Assembly (NCBI GenBank): GCA_046292445.1
Contig: JBKBQT010000017.1
Span: 1 to 64,000 of the forward strand
Length of the DNA stretch: 64,000 nt
Direction of reading: 5' to 3'
From: CALIZF01 sp046292445
GTDB lineage: Bacteria > Pseudomonadota > Alphaproteobacteria > Rhodobacterales > Rhodobacteraceae
Position numbers and translations under genes: made by a program
Notes under the pieces: model-generated
Told to the model about the DNA's origin: nothing
The model's input: only the letters and a program-made list of their open reading frames with translations
Database searches by the model: none
Part shown: piece by piece, positions 8,552 through 17,280 of the stretch
How the letters are laid out: each line of letters opens with the position of its first letter
Numbering within the stretch: position 1 is the first letter of the stretch

Positions 8552-9157
8552 TCAGCCGGTCCCGATCTGCGGCAGGCGGCCGGCCGGGGGTGGCGGCGCC
8601 GCGCACCAGCCCTGTCGCGGGCCGCCGGCATAGGGGCGCGCATGCCCGGCCGCGATCATGCGGCGGGCGAGCGGGGCGCCGTCGATGGAGACGGCGGCGA
8701 GGATCCGGCCGTAGCGGTCGGTCCCCTCGCGCAGCACGCGGGTCTCGCCGGCCGACCAGAGCATGCGGCGCAGCGCCCAGGTTGCCGCCATGCCGGCCTG
8801 CCATTCGGCGGTGCAGCGGGGCGAGAAGACCTCGGGCGCACCGAAGCCGGCAAGGCGGGCGCGCGCCGTGCCGGTGCCGGCGCACCAGAGCGTCACGGTA
8901 TCGCCGTCGATGACCGAGAGGATGCGGCAGTCGCTGCCGGCGGCGCGGTCGGTCAGGCCCGCGGTAAGGGCACCGTCGGCGATCGGCAGCGCGAGGATCG
9001 CCAGCGCCAGGGCCAGCGCGATCCGGTTGCGGCTGTGGAAGCGCCGGTCGGCCGCGGCGCGAACCGGTTGCGGCGGGACAGGCGGCGGTGCGGCCATCCA
9101 GGCGCGATGCGGGGCGCGGCTGCGGCGTCGCGGATGATCTGGGCGCGGCGGTTTCAT
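8552..9157 (-). CDS. membrane-anchored thermonuclease (SNase-like) family protein
   Basis: The protein has a basic, Pro-rich N-terminus, one transmembrane helix (IALALALAILALPI, near residue 50), then an SNase-like barrel with the conserved pieces VIDGDTV, RLAGFGAPE and TDRYGRILA. The fold hydrolyses nucleic acids in Staphylococcus nuclease. Here the domain would face the periplasm. The usual catalytic Arg/Glu pair is only partly recognisable, so activity is uncertain. The start at ATG 9157 is a guess; 9187 is possible, and neither has a good ribosome-binding site. It lies between mccB and mccA, an odd place for a nuclease. Confidence 0.78.
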   Translation of the reverse strand: MKPPRPDHPRRRSRAPHRAWMAAPPPVPPQPVRAAADRRFHSRNRIALALALAILALPIADGALTAGLTDRAAGSDCRILSVIDGDTVTLWCAGTGTARARLAGFGAPEVFSPRCTAEWQAGMAATWALRRMLWSAGETRVLREGTDRYGRILAAVSIDGAPLARRMIAAGHARPYAGGPRQGWCAAPPPPAGRLPQIGTG

Positions 9158-9205
9158 GCGCGGCAGGCTGGCAGGCAACCATGGCAACAGCAGGGCGCAT
9201 CGCCG

Positions 9206-10810
9206 TCACATCCGGAACACGCCGAAGCGTGTCGGCGCGATGGGGGCGTTGAGCGCGGCCGAGAGCGACAGGGCGAGCACGGCGCGGCTGCGGCGGGGGT
9301 CGATGATGCCGTCGTCCCAGAGCCGGGCGGCGGCGTAGAGCGGGTGGGACTGGCGGTCGAACATGGCGATGGTCGGGGCCTTGAAGGCGGCCTCGTCCGC
9401 GGCGGACCATGTGCCGCCGGCGCGCTCGATCCCCTCGCGCCGCACGGTGGCGAGCACGCCGGCGGCCTGTTCGCCGCCCATCACGGCGATGCGGGAATTC
9501 GGCCACGTCCACAGGAACCGCGGCTGGTAGGCGCGGCCTGCCATGCCGTAATTGCCCGCGCCGAAGCTGCCGCCGACGAGCATGGTGATCTTGGGCACGG
9601 CCGTGGTGGCCACCGCCGTCACCATCTTGGCGCCGTGCCGGGCGATCCCCTCGTTCTCGTATCTGCGGCCCACCATGAAGCCGGTGATGTTCTGCAGGAA
9701 CACCAGCGGGATGCAGCGCTGCGAGCAGAGTTCCACGAAATGGGCGCCCTTGACCGCGCTGTCGCTGAACAGAACGCCGTTGTTGGCCACGATGCCGACG
9801 GGGATTCCCATCACATGGGCGAATCCGGTGACGAGCGTTTCGCCGAAGCGCGGCTTGAATTCGTCGAGCCGGCTGCCGTCCACGATGCGGGCGATCACCT
9901 CGCGGATGTCGTAGGGGGTGCGCAGGTCGGGCGGGACAACGCCGAGGATCTCTTCGGGGTCATAGGCCGGGTCTTCGGGGGCTTGCAGCACGACCGTTTC
10001 CGGCTTGCGGCGGTTGAGGCTGGCGACAGCCTGGCGTGCGAGCGCGAGGGCATGGGCGTCGTCCTCGGCCAGGATGTCGGCGACGCCGGACAGCCGCGTG
10101 TGCACGTCGCCCCCCCCGAGATCCTCGGCCGAGACCACCTCGCCCGTCGCCGCGCGCACGAGCGGCGGGCCGGCGAGGAAGATCGTGCCCTGGTTCCGCA
10201 CGATGATCGAGACATCCGACATCGCCGGCACATAGGCGCCGCCGGCGGTGCAGGACCCCATGACGACGGCGATCTGCGGGATGCCGCGGGCCGACATCTG
10301 CGCCTGGTTGTAGAAGATGCGGCCGAAATGGTCGCGGTCGGGGAAAACCTCGTCCTGATTGGGCAGGTTGGCCCCGCCGCTGTCCACAAGGTAGATACAG
10401 GGCAGCGCGCATTCGGCCGCGATCTCCTGCGCGCGCAGGTGTTTCTTGACCGTCATCGGGTAGTAGGTGCCGCCCTTGACGGTGGCGTCGTTGGCGACGA
10501 CCATCACCGCCTGCCCCATGACGCGGCCCACGCCGGCGATCACGCCGGCGCAGGGCGCGTCGCCGTCATAGAGGCCGTGGGCGGCCGTGGCCCCGATCTC
10601 GAGGAAGGGCGCGCCGGGGTCGAGCAGGCCCGCGACACGGTCGCGCGGGGCCATCTTGCCGCGGGCGGTGTGCCGCGCCTGCGCCTTCGGTCCGCCGCCG
10701 GCGGCCGCGAGCGCGGCGGCCTCGGCGACGGTGTCGATCATCGCGAGATGGGCGGCCCGCCAGGCGCGGAAGGTCTCGGACGTCGGGATCGCGCGGGAGG
10801 TCAGTTTCAC
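9206..10810 (-). CDS. mccB: methylcrotonyl-CoA carboxylase carboxyltransferase subunit
   Basis: This 534-residue protein is the beta subunit, which moves carboxyl from biotin to the acyl-CoA. Crotonase-fold carboxyltransferase motifs are seen in both halves: LVDSGGANLPNQDEVF, GSCTAGGAYVPAMSD and, near the C-terminus, GGSFGAGNYGMAGRAYQPRF. These match methylcrotonyl-CoA carboxylase rather than propionyl-CoA carboxylase. The start codon is GTG 10810, preceded by GAGG. The gene lies 76 bp after ivd, so the pathway order is isovaleryl-CoA to methylcrotonyl-CoA to methylglutaconyl-CoA. Confidence 0.93.
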   Translation of the reverse strand: MKLTSRAIPTSETFRAWRAAHLAMIDTVAEAAALAAAGGGPKAQARHTARGKMAPRDRVAGLLDPGAPFLEIGATAAHGLYDGDAPCAGVIAGVGRVMGQAVMVVANDATVKGGTYYPMTVKKHLRAQEIAAECALPCIYLVDSGGANLPNQDEVFPDRDHFGRIFYNQAQMSARGIPQIAVVMGSCTAGGAYVPAMSDVSIIVRNQGTIFLAGPPLVRAATGEVVSAEDLGGGDVHTRLSGVADILAEDDAHALALARQAVASLNRRKPETVVLQAPEDPAYDPEEILGVVPPDLRTPYDIREVIARIVDGSRLDEFKPRFGETLVTGFAHVMGIPVGIVANNGVLFSDSAVKGAHFVELCSQRCIPLVFLQNITGFMVGRRYENEGIARHGAKMVTAVATTAVPKITMLVGGSFGAGNYGMAGRAYQPRFLWTWPNSRIAVMGGEQAAGVLATVRREGIERAGGTWSAADEAAFKAPTIAMFDRQSHPLYAAARLWDDGIIDPRRSRAVLALSLSAALNAPIAPTRFGVFRM

Positions 10811-10886
10811 CGGATCACCTCGAGGGGCGCCGCGGGCTGGCTTGGCCCGGCCGGATGCCGCGCGGGCCCGGGCGAGGGCACGCGCC

Positions 10887-12050
10887 TCACGCCGTCGCCG
10901 CCATGAGTTCGCGCCCGACCAGCATCCGGCGGATCTCGCTGGTCCCCGCCCCGATCTCCATCAGCTTGGCGTCGCGGAACAGCCGGCTCACGGCGCTGTC
11001 GTTCAGAAACCCGGCGCCACCAAAGGCCTGCACCGCCTGATGCGCCTGCACCATCGCCTGCTCGGAACAGTAGAGCACACAGGCCGCCGCATCGGCGCGG
11101 GTGACCTCGCCCCGGTCGCAGGCCTTGGCGACCTCGTAGAGATAGGCGCGCGCGGTGTTCATTGCCGTATACATGTCGGCGATCTTGGCCTGCATCAGCT
11201 GGAAGTTCCCGATCGGCTGGCCGAACTGCTCGCGCGTGTGCATGTAGGGCATCACCTCGTCGAGGCAGGCGGCCATGATGCCGGTGCCGATCCCCGACAG
11301 CACCACCCGTTCGTAATCGAGGCCCGACATCAGGACGGCAACCCCCCGCCCCTCCTGCCCGACGACATTCTCGAACGGCACCTCGCAATCCTCGAAGATC
11401 AGCTCGCCTGTGTCGGACCCGCGCATGCCGAGCTTGTCGAAATGGGGCGAGGTGGAAAAGCCCTTGAAACCCCGCTCGATCAGGAAGGCGGTGATGCCCT
11501 TCGACCGCGCATCGGGGTCGGTCTTGGCATAGACGACGAGCACATCGGCGATGGGCCCGTTGGTGATCCAGTATTTCGTGCCGTTGAGGACGTAATAGCC
11601 GTTGCGCCTCTCGGCGCGCAGCTTCATCCCCACCACGTCCGACCCCGCCCCCGCCTCGGACATGGCCAGCGCGCCGACATGCTCGCCGGACACCAGCTTG
11701 GGCAGATACTTGGCCTTCTGTTCGGCGGTGCCGTTCAGCTTGATCTGGTTCACGCAGAGGTTGGAATGCGCGCCGTAGCTGAGGCTGACCGAGGCCGAGG
11801 CACGGGCCACCTCCTCGATCGCGACCGAATGGGCGAGATAGCCGAGGCCCGCGCCGCCATAATCCTCGTCCACCGTGATGCCGAGCAGGCCGAGTTCGCC
11901 CATCTCGCGCCAGAGATCGCGCGGGAACGTGTTGTCGCGGTCGATCTTGCCGGCCATCGGCTTGAGCCTCGCCTGCGCCCAGGCGTGCACGGTCTCGCGC
12001 AAGGCGGCGATATCCTCGCCCAGATCGAACGTCATCGACGCGTGGAACAT
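10887..12050 (-). CDS. ivd: isovaleryl-CoA dehydrogenase
   Basis: The 387-residue acyl-CoA dehydrogenase oxidises isovaleryl-CoA to 3-methylcrotonyl-CoA with FAD, passing electrons to ETF. Signatures include YGGAGLGYLAHSVA, LAMSEAGAGSDVVGMK, KYWITNGP, LDYERVVLSG (which holds the Glu used as base in isovaleryl-CoA dehydrogenases) and the C-terminal GAGTSEIRRMLVGREL. ATG 12050 follows a purine-rich GGGGGGAGAGG site; the in-frame ATG at 12077 lacks one. It is the first gene of the leucine operon, with an inverted repeat about 32 bp upstream. Confidence 0.92.
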   Translation of the reverse strand: MFHASMTFDLGEDIAALRETVHAWAQARLKPMAGKIDRDNTFPRDLWREMGELGLLGITVDEDYGGAGLGYLAHSVAIEEVARASASVSLSYGAHSNLCVNQIKLNGTAEQKAKYLPKLVSGEHVGALAMSEAGAGSDVVGMKLRAERRNGYYVLNGTKYWITNGPIADVLVVYAKTDPDARSKGITAFLIERGFKGFSTSPHFDKLGMRGSDTGELIFEDCEVPFENVVGQEGRGVAVLMSGLDYERVVLSGIGTGIMAACLDEVMPYMHTREQFGQPIGNFQLMQAKIADMYTAMNTARAYLYEVAKACDRGEVTRADAAACVLYCSEQAMVQAHQAVQAFGGAGFLNDSAVSRLFRDAKLMEIGAGTSEIRRMLVGRELMAATA

Positions 12051-12081
12051 GGCGCCCCTCTCCCCCCGGACCGGCATTATC

Positions 12082-12095
12082 TGAACGCTTGTTCA
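12082..12095 (-). promoter_or_regulatory. candidate operator upstream of ivd
   Basis: TGAAC-GCTT-GTTCA is a perfect inverted repeat with 5-base arms, 32 bp upstream of the ivd start. Its form is like operators of TetR-family regulators of acyl-CoA metabolism. It lies between ivd and the glycosyltransferase stop codon, so ivd is its only likely target. The regulator is not in the window. Confidence 0.45.
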
Positions 12096-12121
12096 ATTCA
12101 TACGGCGCGGCCCCGCACCGG

Positions 12122-12988
12122 TCAAGCCGACTTGGGCAGCCGCAGCCAATCCTCGGGCACGATGCCCTGCCCCGCAAGGGCCGGATCGTCGAACCACGGA
12201 TCGGGTGCGATGGTCAGCCCGCCCGGCTCGCCCAGCCAGGCCCCCCACCAGGAGAAGGACGAATTGGCGATGATGTGGTGGCGGCACGCGGCCATCAGCG
12301 CGATGTCCCATTCCGGGGCCTCGGCATTGCCCTCGACAAAGAGCGCGCCCGCAGGCAGGTCGAGCGCGCCGCGGCACCAGGGAATGTCATCCGAGAACAC
12401 GGCGATGCGCACGTCAGGCACCGCCGCGCGCAGCCGCGCGAGCGCGGCGCGGTAATAGCCGGGGCTGCACAGGCCATGCACGCGCGTGGTCGCCGCATGC
12501 GCCGCATAGTCGCCGCGCCGGACATGCAGCGAGGCGAAGGGGCTGCCCCGCAGCGTTGCCAGCAGGGCCGCATTCCGCGCAGAGGCGGCGGCGCGCGGCG
12601 CGAACTCGGCCCGCAGCCTGTCGCGGATCGCGGCGAAATAGCGCGCCGACTGGTAATAACCGTCGAGCGCGGTGCCGTCGGGCAGGTCGTCGAAGGCCGG
12701 ATCATGGGCCAGCGAGCGCTCGAAATGCCAGCGCGTGCGCAGGCCGGCGCGGTGCCCCAGCCGCGCCAGCTCGCGCCGCCAGGGGGCGAGGCGGGCCGCC
12801 TCGGCCGGCAAGGCCGCCCGTCCCGTCACCCGCAGGCGGTCGATCAGCAGCGGGCGCAGGCGGTAATGGCGGAAATCGCGCCCGTCCCAGACCACACCGG
12901 TGCCGTGCCGCGCGGCCAGCGCCCGGGCCGCGGCGTACTGGAACATCTGGTTGCCGAGGCCGCCGAGCAGGCGGACAAAGATCGTCAC
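12122..12988 (-). CDS. glycosyltransferase family 11 (alpha-1,2-fucosyltransferase-like)
   Basis: The 288-residue protein carries the GT11 motifs: LLGGLGNQMFQYAAARALA at the N-terminus, HVRRGDYA near residue 155 (the GDP-fucose binding motif I) and IIANSSFSWWGAWL near residue 238. Such enzymes add fucose or a similar 6-deoxyhexose to surface glycans. The start is GTG 12988 and overlaps the efp stop as GTGA, so the gene is coupled to efp. Its GC content equals its neighbours. The acceptor glycan is not known. Confidence 0.88.
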   Translation of the reverse strand: MTIFVRLLGGLGNQMFQYAAARALAARHGTGVVWDGRDFRHYRLRPLLIDRLRVTGRAALPAEAARLAPWRRELARLGHRAGLRTRWHFERSLAHDPAFDDLPDGTALDGYYQSARYFAAIRDRLRAEFAPRAAASARNAALLATLRGSPFASLHVRRGDYAAHAATTRVHGLCSPGYYRAALARLRAAVPDVRIAVFSDDIPWCRGALDLPAGALFVEGNAEAPEWDIALMAACRHHIIANSSFSWWGAWLGEPGGLTIAPDPWFDDPALAGQGIVPEDWLRLPKSA

Positions 12989-13548
12989 GCGCGTTCGGAA
13001 TACTCGAAGGTCTCGGTATTGACGATGATGAGCTCGTCCACACCGATAAAGGGCGGCACCATGACCCGCAGCCCGTTGTCGAGCACGGCCGGCTTGTAGC
13101 TCTTGGCCGCCGTCTGGCCCGATTGCACCGGCTCGGCCTCGACGACGCGGCAGGTGACCTTGGGCGGCAGCGCCACGGCCAGCGCCTCGTCGCCGAAATA
13201 CTGGACCGTCGCGATCATGCCGTCCTGCAGGAACGGCCGCCGGTCGCCCAGCAGCTCAGCGTCGATCTCGACCTGGTCGAAGGTCTCGGCATCCATGAAC
13301 ACGAGCCGGCCGTCGGTTTCGTAGAGGAACTGCTGGTCCTTCTTGTCGAGATCGACGGCATCGACCTTGTCCTCGGACCGGAAGCGTTCGTTGAGCTTGC
13401 GCCCGTCGCGCAGGTTCTTGAGTTCGACCTGCGCGAAGGCGCCGCCCTTGCCGGGCTTGACATGGCTGACCTTGACCGCCGCCCAGAGGCCGCCGTCGTG
13501 GTTGAGCACGAAGCCCGGCTTGATTTCGTTGCCATTCACGCGGGCCAT
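12985..13548 (-). CDS. efp: translation elongation factor P
   Basis: The 187-residue, three-domain factor rescues ribosomes stalled at proline runs. The loop that is modified in EF-P, HVKPGKGGAF, puts lysine 34 at the expected place. The C-terminal segments GLRVMVPPFIGVDELI and TETFEYSERA also fit. ATG 13548 has a promoter match about 42 bp upstream. It is followed, with overlapping codons, by the GT11 gene. Confidence 0.95.
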   Translation of the reverse strand: MARVNGNEIKPGFVLNHDGGLWAAVKVSHVKPGKGGAFAQVELKNLRDGRKLNERFRSEDKVDAVDLDKKDQQFLYETDGRLVFMDAETFDQVEIDAELLGDRRPFLQDGMIATVQYFGDEALAVALPPKVTCRVVEAEPVQSGQTAAKSYKPAVLDNGLRVMVPPFIGVDELIIVNTETFEYSERA

Positions 13549-13589
13549 CGCACATCCATTGAAAAAGTGTTGATCGGTTGGCCCGAGTC

Positions 13590-13618
13590 CCTATATCTGG
13601 GCGACCGCGAGGCGGCAA
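13590..13618 (-). promoter_or_regulatory. predicted efp promoter
   Basis: On the minus strand TTGCCG (13618-13613) and TATAGG (13595-13590) are 17 bp apart and lie just upstream of efp. The match is moderate. The intergenic stretch 13549-13759 also has to hold the promoter of the divergent gene at 13760, for which no clear boxes are seen. Confidence 0.4.
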
Positions 13619-13759
13619 GTTGGCCATCGCGCACCGGAATCGGGCAGCCTTGCACAGAACGCATGCCGGTCATGCAGGATGGGCATTACCGAATCGGGCG
13701 TGGTTGGTCGTAGCTAGCCGGACGCCAGAAACGCAAGAGCAAGAACAAGGAACGACGAA

Positions 13760-14086
13760 ATGTCTGATTTCGTTGACGGGAGCGCCTTCAACCACGAACA
13801 GGGTGCGCGCGCGCGCAAGCTGTTCGCCGCCGTTGTGCTGGCCGCCCTCGACGATGCCATTGCCGATGACAAGAAATACGGCAACGGACCCGAACAGATC
13901 GCCCGCTGGGCCCGCTCGCGCGATGGGCGCGAAGTGCTGTCCTGTGCCGGGATCGACCCCAACGAACGGGTGGTCAAGGGGCTGATGGATTTCGTCGCCA
14001 AGGGGGTTCGCACGTCGGTCGCGCTGTCGCGCGAGGAAAGCGAACGGCGTCACGCGCTCGAGATGGAGCAGGCCGAAGCGGCCTGA
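13760..14086 (+). CDS. small conserved Rhodobacterales protein (DUF6280-like)
   Basis: The 108-residue soluble protein starts MSDFVDGSAFNHEQG and has a helical middle (RKLFAAVVLAALDDAIAD, GNGPEQIARWARSRDGREVL). The family, which I recall as DUF6280, is highly conserved in Rhodobacterales, and its function is unknown. ATG 13760 has AAGGAA about seven bases upstream. It is divergent from efp and followed by a short GC hairpin. No signal peptide or membrane helix is seen. Confidence 0.78.
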   Translation: MSDFVDGSAFNHEQGARARKLFAAVVLAALDDAIADDKKYGNGPEQIARWARSRDGREVLSCAGIDPNERVVKGLMDFVAKGVRTSVALSREESERRHALEMEQAEAA

Positions 14087-14092
14087 ACCCGC

Positions 14093-14108
14093 GGGGCGCT
14101 TGCGCCCC
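14093..14108 (+). terminator. weak hairpin after the 13760 gene
   Basis: GGGGCGC-TT-GCGCCCC forms a perfect 7-bp stem six bases after the stop codon. No clear T-tract follows (TGCCGTTT), so termination is only partly supported. It could also serve the convergent gene. Confidence 0.35.
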
Positions 14109-14150
14109 TGCCGTTTCGGCGGGGCGCCGCGCCGCCCGCGGCGGCTGCGG

Positions 14151-15065
14151 TCACAGATCGCGGGACGCCATGACCCGGGCGATCTCGGCCCGGACGAGCT
14201 TGCGCACGTTGCGTGTGATGCGCTCGCCAAGCTGGCCCCGAAGCTCGTCGTGCAGGATGTCGCGCACCATCTCGCGCAGCATCGCCTCGTCGATAAGATC
14301 GCCGTCGCCCACGGCCGGATCGAGGAACACATCCCCGTCCGGGGCGTGTTCCCAGACCGGATCGGCGACCTCGGGTTCGGCTTCTACGGCCTGCTCGGCC
14401 GGATGGTCGGTCCGCTCGACGATCCGGCGCGCCCGCTGACGGGCGCCCGCGGCGGGCGCGTCCGGTCCGGTCTCGCCAGAAGCATCGCGATCATACCCGG
14501 CTCCGGCGGCATCACGGGGCGACTGCAGCGCCATGTCCTGCGCCTCCGCTGTGCCACCTTCCCTGACCTGCTCTGCGGCCGGGTCGACAGCGCCGTCGTG
14601 GCCGCGGGCGCCAGGCGCGGCAGACGCCGGCGCCGCGTCGGCGGCGGCACGTGCCGCCAGCGATCCGACCTCCGGCGACCGAACACCGTCGGCATCCGAT
14701 CCGCCGCGAAGCCTGATCGGCGGCAGATCCCGACCGCCACCGGTTTGCCCCGTTGCCCCGGACGCCGCCTGCCGCGGCAGCGCGGGCGGGGCGATGAAGG
14801 GATCGCCCTCCTCCGCCTCGAACCCGGCGCCGGGCATGTCGGCCGGCACGCCCAGCAATGCCTCGAGTTCGGCGATCCGCACCTCGAGTGCATCCTCCGC
14901 CGCTTCCGCCGCCGCCGTTTCCGCGGGCGGCAGCACGCGCTCGGCCGCCGTGAGGACAAGCTTGGGCGGCTGCCGCGTGAGCGGGGCCCGCGCCTCTTCC
15001 GAGACGAGGCGGCGGATCGAGGACAGGATATCCTCGATCTCGACGTTGGTCATGCGATCAGCCAT
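14151..15065 (-). CDS. PopZ-like polar organising protein (DUF2497-like)
   Basis: The 304-residue protein has the PopZ layout. A short N-terminal helix NVEIEDILSSIRRLVSEE resembles the PopZ N-terminal motif (EDILxSIRR). Then follow about 200 residues of acidic, Ala/Pro/Gly-rich disordered linker and a C-terminal helical region (LREMVRDILHDELRGQLGER and NVRKLVRAEIARVM) like the PopZ oligomerisation helices. PopZ assembles a polar microdomain that anchors chromosome origins in alphaproteobacteria. ATG 15065 is chosen as the family start; 15053 is the next ATG. It lies downstream of tolC on the same strand. Confidence 0.7.
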   Translation of the reverse strand: MADRMTNVEIEDILSSIRRLVSEEARAPLTRQPPKLVLTAAERVLPPAETAAAEAAEDALEVRIAELEALLGVPADMPGAGFEAEEGDPFIAPPALPRQAASGATGQTGGGRDLPPIRLRGGSDADGVRSPEVGSLAARAAADAAPASAAPGARGHDGAVDPAAEQVREGGTAEAQDMALQSPRDAAGAGYDRDASGETGPDAPAAGARQRARRIVERTDHPAEQAVEAEPEVADPVWEHAPDGDVFLDPAVGDGDLIDEAMLREMVRDILHDELRGQLGERITRNVRKLVRAEIARVMASRDL

Positions 15066-15188
15066 GCCTGTCCCTTGCGCCGTTTCCCGGTTCGTTGCCG
15101 ATACCATACAGAGACCTGCCCGCCCGCTCAACGGCCCCGAGGGGCCGCTTGCCTCGGATTGTTTCCGTCGCCTGCGCGCAAAGGCCGA

Positions 15189-16562
15189 TCAGGGTGCGCG
15201 GCCGATAGACCCCATCACCCGGTCGAGCGCCCGCCCGCGACCCGATGTCGCCGGGGCCGTGCTCACGGCGTTGTAATAGGCCGCCGGGTCATAGGTCGCC
15301 ACGCCGAGCCGCAGGTGCTGCACCGTCAAAAGGCCCATTGCCGCCAGGAGCCCGTAGTTGGCGGTGTATTCGTTCGACAGCGCCGTGAGCAGGTTGACCC
15401 GTGCATCCAGCAGCTCCTGCTCGGCATTGAGCACTTCGATCGTCGTGCGCGCGCCCAGCGTCGCCTCTTCGCGCACGCCGTCGAAGGCGGCCTGCGCGGC
15501 GGCAACCTGCTGGCGGCTCGCCGCGATACTGGCCCGGGCGACCTGAAGCTGCGCCCAGGACCGGCCGACGGCGTCATCCACCTCGGACGCCGCGCGGGCC
15601 AATCGCGCGCGGGCGGCATCGCGCCGGGCGATCGCCTGCCGGAACAGCGCCGAGAACTGGCCGCCGGCATAGAGCCGCTGGCTCAGCCGCAGCGACAGCG
15701 TGGCCTGGTCGGCGCCGCTGTCGCGCAGCACGTATTCCGCCCCGCCGACAAGCCGCGGGCGCATCGCCGCCTCGGCCCGGGCCACGAAAAGCTCGGCCGC
15801 CGCGACCTCGTGCTGCGCGCCGAGGATCGCATAGTGGGTGCGGCGCGCGATGGCCTTGGCCTCGTCGACCGATCGGGCGGTGGCCGGCGCCCGCGGCGGC
15901 GGCGGCAGCACGCCGGGAAAGCGGCCGACGTTGAGATTGAAGGATTCGCGCGCCACCGCAAGCTGGCCGCGCGCCGCCTCGAGCGCCGAGCGCGCCGCCG
16001 CGACCCGCGCCTCGGCGATGGCGACGTCGGTGCGCGTCACCTCGCCCAGTTCGAACCGGTCGCGCGCCGCCTGCCGCTCGCGCTCGATCACCCGCACGTT
16101 GCTTTCGCGCAGCGCCACCGTCTCGACCGCAAGGCGCACGTCCTGATAGGACGCGACGGCCGAGAACAGCACGTTGTGCTCCACCCCCACCAGCGACTGC
16201 CGGGTGGCCAGAACAAGCTCTTTCTGCGCGTCGAGCGCAAAGCGGTTGGCGCCGAAGTCGAACAGCGTCAATTCCGCCGCGATCCGCAGCGTGCCGGAAA
16301 GCTCGGTCGTATCGCGCCCGAACCCGACGAGGCGGCGGTCGCTGTTGGTGAGGTTCGCGCCGATCGACCAGTCCACAACCGGGCGGAGCGTCGCGACAGC
16401 CTGCGCCACATCCTCGTCCGCCGCCCGCAGCACGGCGCGGTTCTGCTCGAGCAGGCTCGAGTTGCGATAGGCGGCGATCAGCGTGTCGGTCAGCGACTGC
16501 GCCATCACGGACGGCGCGGCAAGCGTGACGGCAAGGGCGGCGGCGGCGGCAAGACGGATCAC
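15189..16562 (-). CDS. tolC: TolC family outer membrane efflux protein
   Basis: The 457-residue protein has a signal peptide (cleavage after SVMA-Q near residue 22) and two repeats of long coiled-coil helices broken by beta segments, the TolC fold. Typical pieces are FDFGANRFALDAQ, RDRFELGEVTRTDVAIAEAR and the C-terminal GARTTIEVLNAEQELLDARV. It forms the outer membrane channel for type I secretion or RND/ABC efflux. The start is GTG 16562, overlapping the upstream stop as GTGA. No inner-membrane partner gene is adjacent. Confidence 0.92.
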   Translation of the reverse strand: MIRLAAAAALAVTLAAPSVMAQSLTDTLIAAYRNSSLLEQNRAVLRAADEDVAQAVATLRPVVDWSIGANLTNSDRRLVGFGRDTTELSGTLRIAAELTLFDFGANRFALDAQKELVLATRQSLVGVEHNVLFSAVASYQDVRLAVETVALRESNVRVIERERQAARDRFELGEVTRTDVAIAEARVAAARSALEAARGQLAVARESFNLNVGRFPGVLPPPPRAPATARSVDEAKAIARRTHYAILGAQHEVAAAELFVARAEAAMRPRLVGGAEYVLRDSGADQATLSLRLSQRLYAGGQFSALFRQAIARRDAARARLARAASEVDDAVGRSWAQLQVARASIAASRQQVAAAQAAFDGVREEATLGARTTIEVLNAEQELLDARVNLLTALSNEYTANYGLLAAMGLLTVQHLRLGVATYDPAAYYNAVSTAPATSGRGRALDRVMGSIGRAP

Positions 16563-17212
16563 AGCGCAAACTCCCGCAGGGCGGCAAAGCCGGGCATCAC
16601 CGGCGCGGCGGCATTGAACGACGGCCGCCAGGCGACGCGCCCCGCGGCCTTGCGCCCCAGCCGCACCTCGCCGAGCGCCCCGCGCATGAACAGCGCAGCG
16701 ATCCGCCCGCCGTCCTTGAGCTGGTCCGTGAGCGCATTCGGCACCACCTCGACGCCGCCCTCGATCAGGATCGCATCATAGGGCCCATGCCGCGCCGCGC
16801 CGGCCGCAAGGGGGCCGGTCATCACGGCGGCATTGTCCACGCCCTCGGCGGCCAGAACCGCCTCGGCCTCGGCCGCCATGCCCTCGTCCTCCTCGAGCGC
16901 GACGACCGCCTCGGCCAGCCGCGCCATGACCGCGGCGCCGTAGCCGAGGCCGGTGCCGACATGAAGCGCAAGATCGGTCGGCTGCAGGTCCACCGCGTCG
17001 AGCATCTTGGCGAAGGTGCGCGGATCGAGCAGGACGCGGCCGGGCGCGAGGGGGATGTTCTCGCCCACATAGGCCGCCTCGCGCAGCGCATCGGGCACGA
17101 AGCGTTCGCGGGGCACGGCGAGGATGGCAGCGATCACGGGGAATTTCGTCACATCCGACGGCCGCACCTGGGTATCGACCATCATCACGCGGCGTGCGGC
17201 GAAATCCGTCAT
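16559..17212 (-). CDS. protein-L-isoaspartate O-methyltransferase family protein
   Basis: The 217-residue protein has the PCMT fold: VDTQVRPSDVTKFPVIAAIL, PRERFVPDALREAAYVGENIPL, the SAM motif LHVGTGLGYGAAVMARL and AVVALEEDE. PCMT methylates isoaspartyl residues for repair. This short Rhodobacteraceae version, always next to tolC as I recall it, has HVGTGLGY where the classic enzyme has EIGTGSGY, so its substrate may differ. ATG 17212 is used. The stop overlaps the tolC start. Confidence 0.85.
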   Translation of the reverse strand: MTDFAARRVMMVDTQVRPSDVTKFPVIAAILAVPRERFVPDALREAAYVGENIPLAPGRVLLDPRTFAKMLDAVDLQPTDLALHVGTGLGYGAAVMARLAEAVVALEEDEGMAAEAEAVLAAEGVDNAAVMTGPLAAGAARHGPYDAILIEGGVEVVPNALTDQLKDGGRIAALFMRGALGEVRLGRKAAGRVAWRPSFNAAAPVMPGFAALREFAL

Positions 17213-17280
17213 GGCTGACCTTTCAAAACGGTTTGGCAGGGACATGCCACAGATGCCGCGAGGCGGCAACGGGGCAAGCC

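Noticed and set aside
6613..8913. Long plus-strand open frame opposite the carboxylase subunit gene
   Set aside because: It is a shadow of mccA, with arginine- and alanine-rich translation typical of antisense reading in high-GC DNA.
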